A stretch of DNA of 6,555 nt from Desulfobulbus sp. (GTDB lineage Bacteria; Desulfobacterota; Desulfobulbia; Desulfobulbales; Desulfobulbaceae): positions 1 to 6,555 of the forward strand of contig JAUVLX010000202.1 in NCBI GenBank assembly GCA_030600525.1, in the 5' to 3' direction. The notes below the pieces were generated by a model. It worked only from the letters and a program-made list of their open reading frames with translations. It had not been told where the DNA came from and made no database searches. Positions 1-6,555 of the stretch are shown piece by piece. Every line of letters begins with the position of its first letter. Position 1 is the first letter of the stretch. A program made the position numbers and the translations under genes.

Positions 1-1
1 C

Positions 2-631
2 CAGCAGAGTAACTTCCCCCTTGAAGGTGCCCGCATCGTCATCCAGGGATTTGGCGCTGTGGGAAAACATGCAGCCCGTTTTCTGACCGAACACGGCGGA
101 ATACTGGTCGGCACCTCTGACAGCAGGGGATCTCTTTACAATCCTGAGGGACTGGATGTTCAGGCACTCATAGATATCAAAACCCAGGGAAAAAGCGTTA
201 TTGACAGCCCTCAAGGTGTCACAGGGGAAGCAGATGCTGTGATTGATATGGAATGTGATATCTGGATTCCTGCTGCCCGCCCTGACGTCCTGCATAAGGG
301 AAATATCCACCGCCTCTCTACCAAACTCGTTGCCCAGGGGGCCAACATTGCCCTGACTGCTGACGCTGAAAAATATCTGCACGAACATGGTGTGCTTGTC
401 ATCCCTGATTTTATTGCCAATGCTGGCGGGGTGATCTGCGCTGCCATGGAATACCACGGTGCCAGCCAGACCGCATCCATGCAGGCCATTGAGGAAAAAA
501 TCAGGCATAATACTAACGAAGTGCTGGAACTGGCAAAAAGCAATGACCTGCTGCCCAGAGAGGCTGCAGTACAACTTTCCCGCTCAAGGCTCGAAAAAGC
601 CATGCATCACAAACGGTGGCGTATCTTTTAG
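2..631 (+). CDS. Glu/Leu/Phe/Val-type amino acid dehydrogenase, C-terminal part (5' end outside window)
   Basis: This is an NAD(P)-dependent amino acid dehydrogenase, which interconverts an L-amino acid and its 2-oxo acid plus ammonium in the cytoplasm. The frame is open to the left edge, so the catalytic N-terminal domain is missing and 209 residues are visible. It begins inside the Rossmann fold: the dinucleotide-binding glycine motif QGFGAVGKHAARF lies at bases 41-79. It is followed by the family blocks SDSRGSLYNPEGLD, CDIWIPAARPDVL, LVAQGANIALTADAE and PDFIANAGGVICAAMEY, and then the C-terminal helix. The internal GTG at 59 is part of the glycine motif and not a start. The stop is TAG at 629-631. 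Residues that would separate glutamate from leucine, valine or phenylalanine specificity lie mostly upstream of the window, so the substrate is open. Its position before a 2-oxoacid oxidoreductase suggests that it supplies or consumes that enzyme's 2-oxo acid. The family call is firm; the substrate is not. Confidence 0.92.
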   Translation, partial: QQSNFPLEGARIVIQGFGAVGKHAARFLTEHGGILVGTSDSRGSLYNPEGLDVQALIDIKTQGKSVIDSPQGVTGEADAVIDMECDIWIPAARPDVLHKGNIHRLSTKLVAQGANIALTADAEKYLHEHGVLVIPDFIANAGGVICAAMEYHGASQTASMQAIEEKIRHNTNEVLELAKSNDLLPREAAVQLSRSRLEKAMHHKRWRIF

Positions 632-665
632 CTGATTTTGTTGAACACTCTGGAAGCAACCCCTT

Positions 666-673
666 TAAGGAGG
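666..673 (+). promoter_or_regulatory. Ribosome binding site of the gamma-delta subunit gene
   Basis: TAAGGAGG is a near-perfect Shine-Dalgarno, 11 bases before the ATG at 685. It decides the start: the frame can be extended upstream to a GTG at 616, but that would overlap the dehydrogenase and add 23 residues not expected in this family. The 53-base spacer (632-684) shows no hairpin terminator and no convincing promoter, so read-through from the dehydrogenase is likely. Confidence 0.85.
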
Positions 674-684
674 CTTGGAAAATC

Positions 685-1611
685 ATGTATCGCATTCGTT
701 TTCACGGACGTGGCGGCCAGGGAGTGAAGACCGCCAGCCGCATTCTTGGCAGGGCCTTTTTCAAGGAAGGGTACGATGTACAGGATGCACCGCGGTATGG
801 TGCTGAACGCCGAGGTGCTCCAATTTTCGCGTACGTCAGGGCATCGCGAACGCCCATCCATGAGCGGGGAATTATTCAACGACCTGACTGTATTGTAGTG
901 GTAGACGATACGCTTATGCCTGTCCCTGCAGCTGCCATCCTCCAAGGATGTGAACAGAAAACACTGGTCCTGATTATCAGTGATCTGCCTGCAGAAAAAT
1001 GGACGCATCGCCTGCAGATACAGGGAAAGGTTCTCTGTCTGCCAAAGTCTGTCGCCGGAAAAGGCTCTCCGCTTCTCTGGGGGATGGCCTGTGTCGGCGC
1101 TGTGACCCGCCTTCTGGGAGTACTCTCAAGAGAGGCACTGACAGATGCGCTACGCCAGGAACTCGTTACACTGGATAGCGCAGCTGCCGAGCAAAGCAGC
1201 AGTACAGCCCTCCAGTATTTTGATAAAATGGCAGCTACACAAATAGTGATCCAGGAGTCCTCTCCTGCTGCAGCAACAACCTATACCTCTCCCCGTTGGC
1301 TGGATATGCCGATGGAGATAGGGCCGCAAACAGCGCCTGCCATTTATGCCGGTGCCACCAGCGAAAAACTCGCCACAGGACTTTGGCGGACCCAACGTCC
1401 TATCATTGATTATACTGTTTGCAACCGCTGCTGGTGGCTCTGCAGCACCTTCTGTCCGGAAGGTGCAATCCATGTTGATTCCGAAGGATTTCCGCAAATC
1501 GATTATACACACTGTAAAGGGTGCCTGGTCTGTCTGGTGCAATGTCCTACCCATGCCATCCAGGCACTCCCAGAACAGGAGGCCTCCCGGTTGTCCGGCG
1601 AGGAAAAGTGA
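685..1611 (+). CDS. 2-oxoacid:ferredoxin oxidoreductase, fused gamma-delta subunit
   Basis: This 308-residue cytoplasmic subunit of a pyruvate/2-oxoacid:ferredoxin oxidoreductase joins two polypeptides that are often separate. Residues 1 to about 190 are the gamma domain, with the opening motif RIRFHGRGGQGVKTASRILG and the block DAPRYGAERRGAPIFAYVR. A low-complexity Ala/Ser/Thr linker follows. From about residue 230 comes a PorD-like delta domain, introduced by TGLWRTQRPIIDY and carrying two ferredoxin-type [4Fe-4S] motifs. These bind C246, C249, C253, C257-P and C277, C280, C283, C287-P. The second motif has the standard CxxCxxCxxxCP spacing; the first has one extra residue between its second and third cysteines. 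The delta domain passes electrons from the beta-subunit cluster to ferredoxin. The order gamma, delta, alpha, beta matches that of separate four-subunit enzymes. The TGA stop overlaps the next ATG. The family call is firm; the 2-oxo acid is unknown. Confidence 0.94.
   Translation: MYRIRFHGRGGQGVKTASRILGRAFFKEGYDVQDAPRYGAERRGAPIFAYVRASRTPIHERGIIQRPDCIVVVDDTLMPVPAAAILQGCEQKTLVLIISDLPAEKWTHRLQIQGKVLCLPKSVAGKGSPLLWGMACVGAVTRLLGVLSREALTDALRQELVTLDSAAAEQSSSTALQYFDKMAATQIVIQESSPAAATTYTSPRWLDMPMEIGPQTAPAIYAGATSEKLATGLWRTQRPIIDYTVCNRCWWLCSTFCPEGAIHVDSEGFPQIDYTHCKGCLVCLVQCPTHAIQALPEQEASRLSGEEK
1600..1604 (+). promoter_or_regulatory. Ribosome binding site of the alpha subunit gene
   Basis: GAGGA lies 6 bases before the ATG at 1611 and inside the last codons of the gamma-delta gene. 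It supports the start at 1611 over upstream in-frame codons (the frame is open from 1521), which would add residues absent from the family. The TGATG stop/start overlap implies translational coupling. Confidence 0.75.
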
Positions 1612-2858
1612 TGCAACGCGAACTACTTACAGGTAACGGTGCCGCAGCCTGGGGAGCCCGCCTGGCCAGAATTGAATACCTGCCAGCCTTTCCCATTACC
1701 CCGCAGACAGAGATTATCGAAACTCTTTCCCAATGGATAGATAGTGGTGAAATGGACTGCCGGATGGTCACCATGGACTCGGAACATTCGATGATAACAG
1801 CAGCAGGAGCAGCAGCCGTAACAGGGGTCAGAGCCTGCACCGCCACTTCCAGCCAAGGCCTACTCCACGGTATGGAAATGCTGTATACCGTGGCAGGCTG
1901 GAGGGCACCGTTTGTGCTCATCAACGTCTCGCGAGGGCTGGCTGCTCCCATCACTCTGGAACCAGATCACAACGACATTCTTTCTGCCCGCGACAGTAGC
2001 TGTATCCAACTCCACTGCTCCACCTGTCAAGAAGTGGTCGATCACATGCTGATCGCCTTCCGCTTGGCTGAAAGTGAAGAAGTACGGTTGCCGGTTATTG
2101 TCAATCTCGACGGATTCTACCTCTCCTTTACCAGGGAGGTTGTACAGCTCCCCGATCCCCAGGCAGCAGATGCCTTTCTGCCTCCGTACCCGTCCAGTAG
2201 CTCGCTCCGCTTTCGTGCCCATGAACCGGTCAGTGCCGGAGTTGCTGTACTGGGTGGATCGACCTATTCCTATTTCCGGTACCAGGCGCACCTGGCATCC
2301 CTACAGGCTCTGCCACGTTACGAAAAAATATGCCTGGATTTTGCAAATATTTTTGGCAGAGAATACGGCCCGCTGGAAGAATACAGGAACGAAGATGCCC
2401 AGTATGTTTTTGTCATGATCGGCTCCTATGCCACCAAGGCCAAACAGGCTGTCGACAGTCTGCGTGAGGCTGGGTGGAAAATAGGCCTTGTCCGCCCCAG
2501 GATGCTGAGGCCATACCCTGAAGCTCCTCTCTGTGCCGCTTTGCAGGGGAAAAAAGGCGTAGCTGTAATCGATCAAAATATTTCCATGGGCAAAGGGGGC
2601 ATTCTTTACACTGAACTCAAAAGTGCGCTTTACGGCCACCCTGGAGCACCATTGCTTGCCAGCTTTATCGGTGGGCTAGGCGGTAGGGATATTAAAGAGG
2701 AAGAATTCTTTGAGATGGCCACCGTCCTTAAGCAGGCTTCAGCAACCGCTACCCCTCCTCCACCAAGGCTTCTCTATACGGAAGAGGAAATGCGAGAAAT
2801 GCGGGCGTTACAAACCATCGCCGGGGCAATACCGACTGTACAGGGAGAGAGCAGATGA
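1611..2858 (+). CDS. 2-oxoacid:ferredoxin oxidoreductase, alpha subunit
   Basis: This 415-residue PorA-type subunit provides the pyrimidine-binding half of the thiamine diphosphate site and contacts the 2-oxo acid. The N-terminus GNGAAAWGARLAR matches the usual opening of the family. Visible blocks are FPITPQTEIIE (residues 27-37), the MDSEHSM motif with the probable TPP-activating glutamate region (55-61), TATSSQGL (77-84), and the segment LEPDHNDILSARDSSCIQ, which resembles the substrate-proximal loop of pyruvate enzymes. VIVNLDGFYLSF then leads into the C-terminal transketolase-like domain, with SMGKGGIL and FIGGLGGRDI near the end. After this the protein has a run of four prolines (382-385) and a charged tail of about 30 residues, longer than I expect for the family. 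It overlaps both neighbours by stop/start codons, which should keep subunit synthesis matched. Substrate specificity among pyruvate, branched-chain and aryl 2-oxo acids is undetermined. Confidence 0.94.
   Translation: MQRELLTGNGAAAWGARLARIEYLPAFPITPQTEIIETLSQWIDSGEMDCRMVTMDSEHSMITAAGAAAVTGVRACTATSSQGLLHGMEMLYTVAGWRAPFVLINVSRGLAAPITLEPDHNDILSARDSSCIQLHCSTCQEVVDHMLIAFRLAESEEVRLPVIVNLDGFYLSFTREVVQLPDPQAADAFLPPYPSSSSLRFRAHEPVSAGVAVLGGSTYSYFRYQAHLASLQALPRYEKICLDFANIFGREYGPLEEYRNEDAQYVFVMIGSYATKAKQAVDSLREAGWKIGLVRPRMLRPYPEAPLCAALQGKKGVAVIDQNISMGKGGILYTELKSALYGHPGAPLLASFIGGLGGRDIKEEEFFEMATVLKQASATATPPPPRLLYTEEEMREMRALQTIAGAIPTVQGESR
2843..2850 (+). promoter_or_regulatory. Ribosome binding site of the beta subunit gene
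   Basis: The purine-rich GGGAGAGA lies just before the ATG at 2855, within the last codons of the alpha gene. The start codon shares bases with the alpha stop (ATGA). Confidence 0.65.
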
Positions 2859-3778
2859 CCAACACAACAGCATTTAAAAGCAAACGAGATCTGCCCCAAA
2901 AACATATCCTCGGCACAGGCACACCAATGTGTCCCGGATGTGGTGGGTTGGCAGCACTGCATGAAATATATGACATTATGGGAGACAAGACGGTCTTTGT
3001 GAATGCAGCCGGCTGCATGACACTGCTGTCAGTCTATCCCTTTACCCCCTTTCGAGGGGCTTGGCTCTATACTGCCATGGCATCGGCACCGGCAGGTGCC
3101 CAGGGAGTTCGGGATGCGCTGGATATCCTTAAGGCTAAAAGGACAATCAAACCCGATGACGACCTTGAAGTTATAGTTCTCACCGGCGACGGATCGGCCT
3201 ACGGAATGGGAATTTCCGCTACATCTGGTGCCATTGACCGCGACCTGAACTTTATCTACCTCTGTTATGACAATGAAGGCTACGGCAACACCGGCCATCA
3301 ATACTCTGCTGCCACCCCCCATGGTGTTAAAACCGCAACCAGCAAGGGCTCTCGGGGCTATCCCGGCTATAAAAAAGATCTGTTCTCGATCTGGGCCGCC
3401 CATAAACCCACCTATGTGGCAACAATAATTGCTGCCGAGCCGCTTGATCTTGCCCAGAAAATTGCCAAGGCCTCCAGTCTCAACGGTCCCCGCCTGCTGC
3501 TTGCTCTGGCGCCCTGTCCTACGGGCTGGAGTTTTGACCCAAGCCTTTCTATAGAAATAGGGAAAAAAGCAGTGCAGACCGGTGTGTGGCCGCTCAAAGA
3601 ATATGTCGACGGTGAGGTTGTACATACCAAAATCCCCAAAAACCGGCTGCCGGTGGAAGAGTATCTCAAACTCCAGGGTCGGTACGATCATCTCTTTCAT
3701 CCCCAACGGGATAAAAAAACACTGCAGGAAATACAGGATCGAATTGATGCATACTGGCACAAGGTTGAATACAACTGA
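2855..3778 (+). CDS. 2-oxoacid:ferredoxin oxidoreductase, beta subunit (TPP-binding)
   Basis: This 307-residue PorB-type subunit binds the diphosphate of thiamine diphosphate through Mg2+ and holds the proximal [4Fe-4S] cluster. The cluster ligands are visible: CPGCG gives C26 and C29, NAAGCM gives C54, and APCPTGW gives C221. This is the four-cysteine arrangement known from pyruvate:ferredoxin oxidoreductases, including the 25-residue step from the second to the third cysteine. The TPP signature begins with GDGSAYGMG (G111-D112-G113) and closes with CYDNEGYGNTG (D139, N140), followed by the ATPHG block. Many relatives carry a Met where the first Gly of GNTG stands, but this position is variable. 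The length is normal and I see no defect. Together with the two upstream genes it should form a complete enzyme that oxidatively decarboxylates a 2-oxo acid to an acyl-CoA and reduces ferredoxin, or runs in reverse. Confidence 0.95.
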   Translation: MTNTTAFKSKRDLPQKHILGTGTPMCPGCGGLAALHEIYDIMGDKTVFVNAAGCMTLLSVYPFTPFRGAWLYTAMASAPAGAQGVRDALDILKAKRTIKPDDDLEVIVLTGDGSAYGMGISATSGAIDRDLNFIYLCYDNEGYGNTGHQYSAATPHGVKTATSKGSRGYPGYKKDLFSIWAAHKPTYVATIIAAEPLDLAQKIAKASSLNGPRLLLALAPCPTGWSFDPSLSIEIGKKAVQTGVWPLKEYVDGEVVHTKIPKNRLPVEEYLKLQGRYDHLFHPQRDKKTLQEIQDRIDAYWHKVEYN

Positions 3779-3779
3779 C

Positions 3780-3783
3780 GGAG
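3780..3783 (+). promoter_or_regulatory. Ribosome binding site of the acyl-CoA synthetase gene
   Basis: GGAG sits 7 bases before the ATG at 3791, in the 12-base gap after the beta-subunit stop. It supports this start. The gap is too short for a separate promoter, so the ligase is probably cotranscribed with the oxidoreductase. Confidence 0.7.
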
Positions 3784-3790
3784 CAGAGCC

Positions 3791-5497
3791 ATGCCGCAAG
3801 CAAAAAGCTATTACAGAACCAATGGTGAACCGCCATTGCTGACAGCAACAATTCCTGCTCACTTTGCTTCAATAACCAGGAAGTTTGCTGATAATGAAGC
3901 AATTGTCTCTCTCCCACAGAGGCGGCGCCTGACCTATACAAAACTAGCACAAGAAGTTGATCGTCTGGCAAAAGGCCTTATCGCCATGGACTATGCCAAG
4001 GGTGATCGTATAGGCATCTGGTCCACCAATAATATCGAATGGCTTCTGCTCCAGTTGGCGACTGCCAGGATTGGCGCTATCCTGGTCAACATTAACCCGG
4101 CTTACCGGTTGAAAGAACTTGCCTACGCACTGCACCGCTCTGAAGTACAGGGTCTCTTCATTATCCCGGCCTTTCGCACCAGCAGCTACCTTGAAATGGT
4201 GAGAGAACTCTTTCCGGAACTGGACCAGAACAGCAGACAAACACTCCAAAATAAAGACTTTCCATTCATGCGTCATATCGTTGTTTATGATCCTGCTGCA
4301 CCCGAAACAACCATCCCATCCCATCCTGGGCTGCTACTGTGGCAAAATGTACTTACTGCAGGCCGCGATATTACGGCTGAGCAGCTTACAACCATCAGCA
4401 ACGATCTCCACTGCCACGATCCAATCAATATTCAGTATACCTCCGGCACTACCGGTTTTCCCAAGGCAGTGGTGCTCACCCACTATAACATCCTTAACAA
4501 TGCATATTTTTCAGCATTGGCCATGCAGTTTACTGCTGCTGATCGCCTATGCGTGCCAGTACCCTTTTACCACTGTTTCGGAATGGTATTAGCCAACCTG
4601 CTCTGCCTTTCGGTTGGAGCCTGCATAGTCATTGCCAGTGAACACTTCGATCCACTCCAGGTGCTTACAGCGATTGCAGAGGAACAATGCACTGCTCTTC
4701 ATGGCGTGCCTACCATGTTTATCGCTCAACTGGAACATCCTCGTTTCCAGGAATTTGACCTGACCAGCCTGCGGACCGGAATCATGGCCGGTGCCCCTTG
4801 CCCGCCAGAATTGATGAAACAGGTTATGGACGATATGCACTGCCATCAGATCCTGATAGGGTATGGTGAAACCGAGGCCTCGCCCATCACCCACTTAACC
4901 CTGCCCGACGACACCTTTCATCGCCGAATCCATACTGTCGGCCGCAACCTCCCCCACCAGGAGGTCCAGGTGGTTGAGATTGTCACCGGTCAACAGGTGC
5001 CTCTCCATGAAATCGGTGAAATATGTTTTCGCGGCTACCATATCATGCAGGGCTATTACCGCGACCAGCAGGCTACTGACAAGGCCATAGACGAGCAAGG
5101 CTGGCTTCACTCTGGTGATCTCGGAACAATGGACGAGGAAGGGTATGTTGAAATCACTGGCCGCCTGAAAGAGATGATCATCCGGGGTGGAGAAAATATT
5201 TACCCCCGGGAGATAGAAGATTACATCTTTACCCACCCTAAGGTTGCGGCAGTTGCAGTCTTTGGCATCCCTGATAACGTGTACGGTGAAGAAATCATGG
5301 CCTGGATTCAGCCCCACGCGGATATGACCGTCACAGAGGAGGAAATTCGCACGTTCTGCCATGATAAGATCGCCCACTATAAAATCCCACGCTACATCTG
5401 GTTTGTAGAGGAATTTCCAATGACAGTTACCGGCAAGATACAGAAATTTAAAATGCGGGAGATCGCAGTTACAAAAATGAATCCAGCTGCTGGATGA
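3791..5497 (+). CDS. AMP-forming acyl-CoA synthetase, ACSF2/FadD-like
   Basis: This 568-residue adenylate-forming ligase converts a carboxylic acid, ATP and CoA to acyl-CoA, AMP and PPi. The family motifs are intact and in order: the P-loop YTSGTTGFPKAVVLTH (from residue 216), the VPFYHCFGM core block, GYGETEASP (357-365), the ATP-ribose aspartate in SGDLG (D443), the hinge GRLKEMIIRGGENIYPREIE (from 457), and the C-terminal catalytic lysine in GKIQKFKMRE (K549). The GGENIYP hinge, the THPKV stretch and the HYKIPRYIWFV ending resemble the medium-chain ACSF2 group more than acetyl-CoA synthetase or phenylacetate-CoA ligase, so a medium-chain, branched or aryl acid is plausible; this is inference. 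No signal peptide or membrane segment is seen. It lies 12 bases after the oxidoreductase and should handle the acid matching that enzyme's acyl-CoA product. Its stop overlaps the start of the next gene. Confidence 0.93.
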   Translation: MPQAKSYYRTNGEPPLLTATIPAHFASITRKFADNEAIVSLPQRRRLTYTKLAQEVDRLAKGLIAMDYAKGDRIGIWSTNNIEWLLLQLATARIGAILVNINPAYRLKELAYALHRSEVQGLFIIPAFRTSSYLEMVRELFPELDQNSRQTLQNKDFPFMRHIVVYDPAAPETTIPSHPGLLLWQNVLTAGRDITAEQLTTISNDLHCHDPINIQYTSGTTGFPKAVVLTHYNILNNAYFSALAMQFTAADRLCVPVPFYHCFGMVLANLLCLSVGACIVIASEHFDPLQVLTAIAEEQCTALHGVPTMFIAQLEHPRFQEFDLTSLRTGIMAGAPCPPELMKQVMDDMHCHQILIGYGETEASPITHLTLPDDTFHRRIHTVGRNLPHQEVQVVEIVTGQQVPLHEIGEICFRGYHIMQGYYRDQQATDKAIDEQGWLHSGDLGTMDEEGYVEITGRLKEMIIRGGENIYPREIEDYIFTHPKVAAVAVFGIPDNVYGEEIMAWIQPHADMTVTEEEIRTFCHDKIAHYKIPRYIWFVEEFPMTVTGKIQKFKMREIAVTKMNPAAG

Positions 5498-6555
5498 ATA
5501 TTCTTGTTTTTATATCCTTACATCTACGATTGATTACATTTTTATTTTTCACCCTTTTCGCGTGCTTTCATCCTGCTGCCTTTGGTGCTGACTTGGGACA
5601 ACAGACCATCACCATGTATGCGCCCCATGCACAGTTCTCACTGACCAATACCTCATACACGGGCAATGCCTTTGACCTGGAGGCAAAGGCTACCTTTACC
5701 CACCAAGCCAGTGGTGACCGGTTAACAACAGGCATGTTTTACGACGGCGACGCAATCTGGAGATTCAGGTTCACCGGAATCCAGACCGGTTTGTGGAATT
5801 TCATTACTATAAGTAAAGATCCTGACCTGGATGGACACACAGGGTCGGTTACCGTTCTCGCCAACCCGGATGCTGCCATGGAGGGTTTTCTTACTCACCA
5901 CGGAAACCAGTTCGCTATCCAAAAGGGCAATGATGCACATCTTGAAGGGTACAGCTTTACCGTTTTCATGAACCATAAACTGGGCCAGGAAAATCGATGG
6001 CTTTTCCACCAAATGGGTACAGATCTCCAGGTTGCTGCAAAGGCATGGGACAGATACCTAGACAATGCATTTGCCAACGGGTTTGAAGTTGTCCATCTTG
6101 ATGTGGCCAACAGCTGGTTCCGTTATCCTGCTTACAGCTCCGATGAGCACAGCAGTACAAATCCCGATATTAACACCTTCAAAATTCTAGAAACCTGTAT
6201 CCAGAAAGCCCATGCCAGGGGAGGACGAGTGCATATCTGGGCCTGGGGAGATCATTCGCGTAAAGCCACCCCAATAGATGTGGGCGGGATTAACGGGGTG
6301 GCAGACCGCCGGGTGCAGCGGTATATTGCGGCCCGGCTTGGTCCGCTTCCCGGCTGGACCATGGGGTACGGCTTTGATCTGTGGGAATGGACGACCCTCA
6401 GCCAGATTGAGGCGTGGGCAGTCTATCTCTATGATCATTTCGGCTGGCAGCACCTGCTGTCAGCAAGAGGCTGGAAAATAACCACCACCCCTGTAACCAT
6501 CATTGCCTACGGCTCTTTTGGCGGCGATGCAATCAGCACCACTGCCCATGGCCCG
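5494..6555 (+). CDS. Exported DUF5060 protein with glycosidase-like barrel (3' end outside window)
   Basis: An open frame of 354 codons runs to the right edge without a stop. The N-terminus has a long hydrophobic segment (about residues 3-25) with one arginine (R12), then AAFGADLG, consistent with a signal peptide cleaved near residues 31-32. Residues of about 55-122 look like a DUF5060 beta-sandwich domain: FDLEAKATF, GMFYDGDAIWRFRF and TGLWNF. The following region resembles the TIM-barrel part of DUF4038/apiosidase-like glycoside hydrolases, with strand-like blocks FEVVHLDVANSW (from 197), RVHIWAWGDH (246-254) and WTMGYGFDLWEW (E298, a candidate acid/base residue after strand 4). It would act on a polysaccharide outside the cytoplasm or in the periplasm. 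The ATG overlaps the ligase stop (ATGA), and no good Shine-Dalgarno is seen, so translation may depend on coupling. The domain call is by motif appearance only; activity and substrate are unknown. Confidence 0.8.
   Translation, partial: MNILVFISLHLRLITFLFFTLFACFHPAAFGADLGQQTITMYAPHAQFSLTNTSYTGNAFDLEAKATFTHQASGDRLTTGMFYDGDAIWRFRFTGIQTGLWNFITISKDPDLDGHTGSVTVLANPDAAMEGFLTHHGNQFAIQKGNDAHLEGYSFTVFMNHKLGQENRWLFHQMGTDLQVAAKAWDRYLDNAFANGFEVVHLDVANSWFRYPAYSSDEHSSTNPDINTFKILETCIQKAHARGGRVHIWAWGDHSRKATPIDVGGINGVADRRVQRYIAARLGPLPGWTMGYGFDLWEWTTLSQIEAWAVYLYDHFGWQHLLSARGWKITTTPVTIIAYGSFGGDAISTTAHGP

Noticed and set aside
641..669. Possible promoter TTGAAC, 17-base spacer, TTTAAG between the dehydrogenase and gamma-delta genes
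   Set aside because: Each box matches only 4 of 6 consensus bases, and the -10 box overlaps the ribosome binding site, so a transcript from it would lose that site.
616..684. N-terminal extension of the gamma-delta subunit from a GTG at 616
   Set aside because: It overlaps the end of the dehydrogenase, has no ribosome binding site and adds residues before the conserved RIRFHGRGGQG opening. The ATG at 685 has a strong TAAGGAGG.
1521..1610. Upstream-extended start of the alpha subunit at 1521
   Set aside because: The extra residues are the out-of-frame reading of the ferredoxin domain. The family N-terminus and GAGGA site place the start at 1611.
3029..3862. Long antisense open frame (277 codons, minus strand)
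   Set aside because: It lies opposite the well-supported beta subunit and ligase genes, has no recognisable motif and is rich in residues typical of a complementary-strand shadow.
5498..5570. T-rich stretch after the ligase stop as a terminator
   Set aside because: No stable hairpin precedes the T runs, and the stretch encodes the hydrophobic signal segment of the next protein, which explains its composition.
5722..6453. Several minus-strand open frames opposite the DUF5060 gene
   Set aside because: They are short, overlap one another in different frames and resemble no family, whereas the plus strand is open throughout and carries domain motifs and a signal peptide.

Overview
The window reads as one tightly packed, single-direction (+ strand) gene cluster from an anaerobic bacterium. 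Balanced base composition, a four-cluster-type oxygen-sensitive 2-oxoacid:ferredoxin oxidoreductase and the overall protein flavour suggest a sulfate-reducing or syntrophic Desulfobacterota (Desulfobulbales-like). That assignment is inference: no rRNA or other marker gene is present.

Layout. (1) Bases 2-631 hold the C-terminal part of a Glu/Leu/Phe/Val-type amino acid dehydrogenase, cut by the left window edge. (2) After a 53-base spacer with a strong Shine-Dalgarno, bases 685-3778 encode a complete three-polypeptide 2-oxoacid:ferredoxin oxidoreductase: a fused gamma-delta subunit (685-1611), an alpha subunit (1611-2858) and a beta subunit (2855-3778), joined by stop/start overlaps. (3) Twelve bases later comes an AMP-forming, ACSF2-like acyl-CoA synthetase (3791-5497). 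(4) Overlapping its stop codon is an exported protein with a DUF5060 domain and a glycosidase-like barrel (5494 to the right edge, incomplete). There is no gene-free stretch over 60 bases, and I saw no RNA gene, insertion sequence, CRISPR array or convincing terminator.

How the genes fit together. The first five genes form a chemically continuous path: amino acid <-> 2-oxo acid (dehydrogenase) <-> acyl-CoA + CO2 + reduced ferredoxin (oxidoreductase) <-> free acid (acyl-CoA synthetase). Read one way it ferments or oxidises an amino acid. Read the other way it activates an organic acid, reductively carboxylates it and aminates it to an amino acid. The AMP-forming ligase fits the second direction somewhat better, because it spends ATP to make the CoA ester. 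The substrate (branched-chain, aromatic or other) cannot be fixed from sequence alone. The last gene looks functionally unrelated although it is physically coupled.
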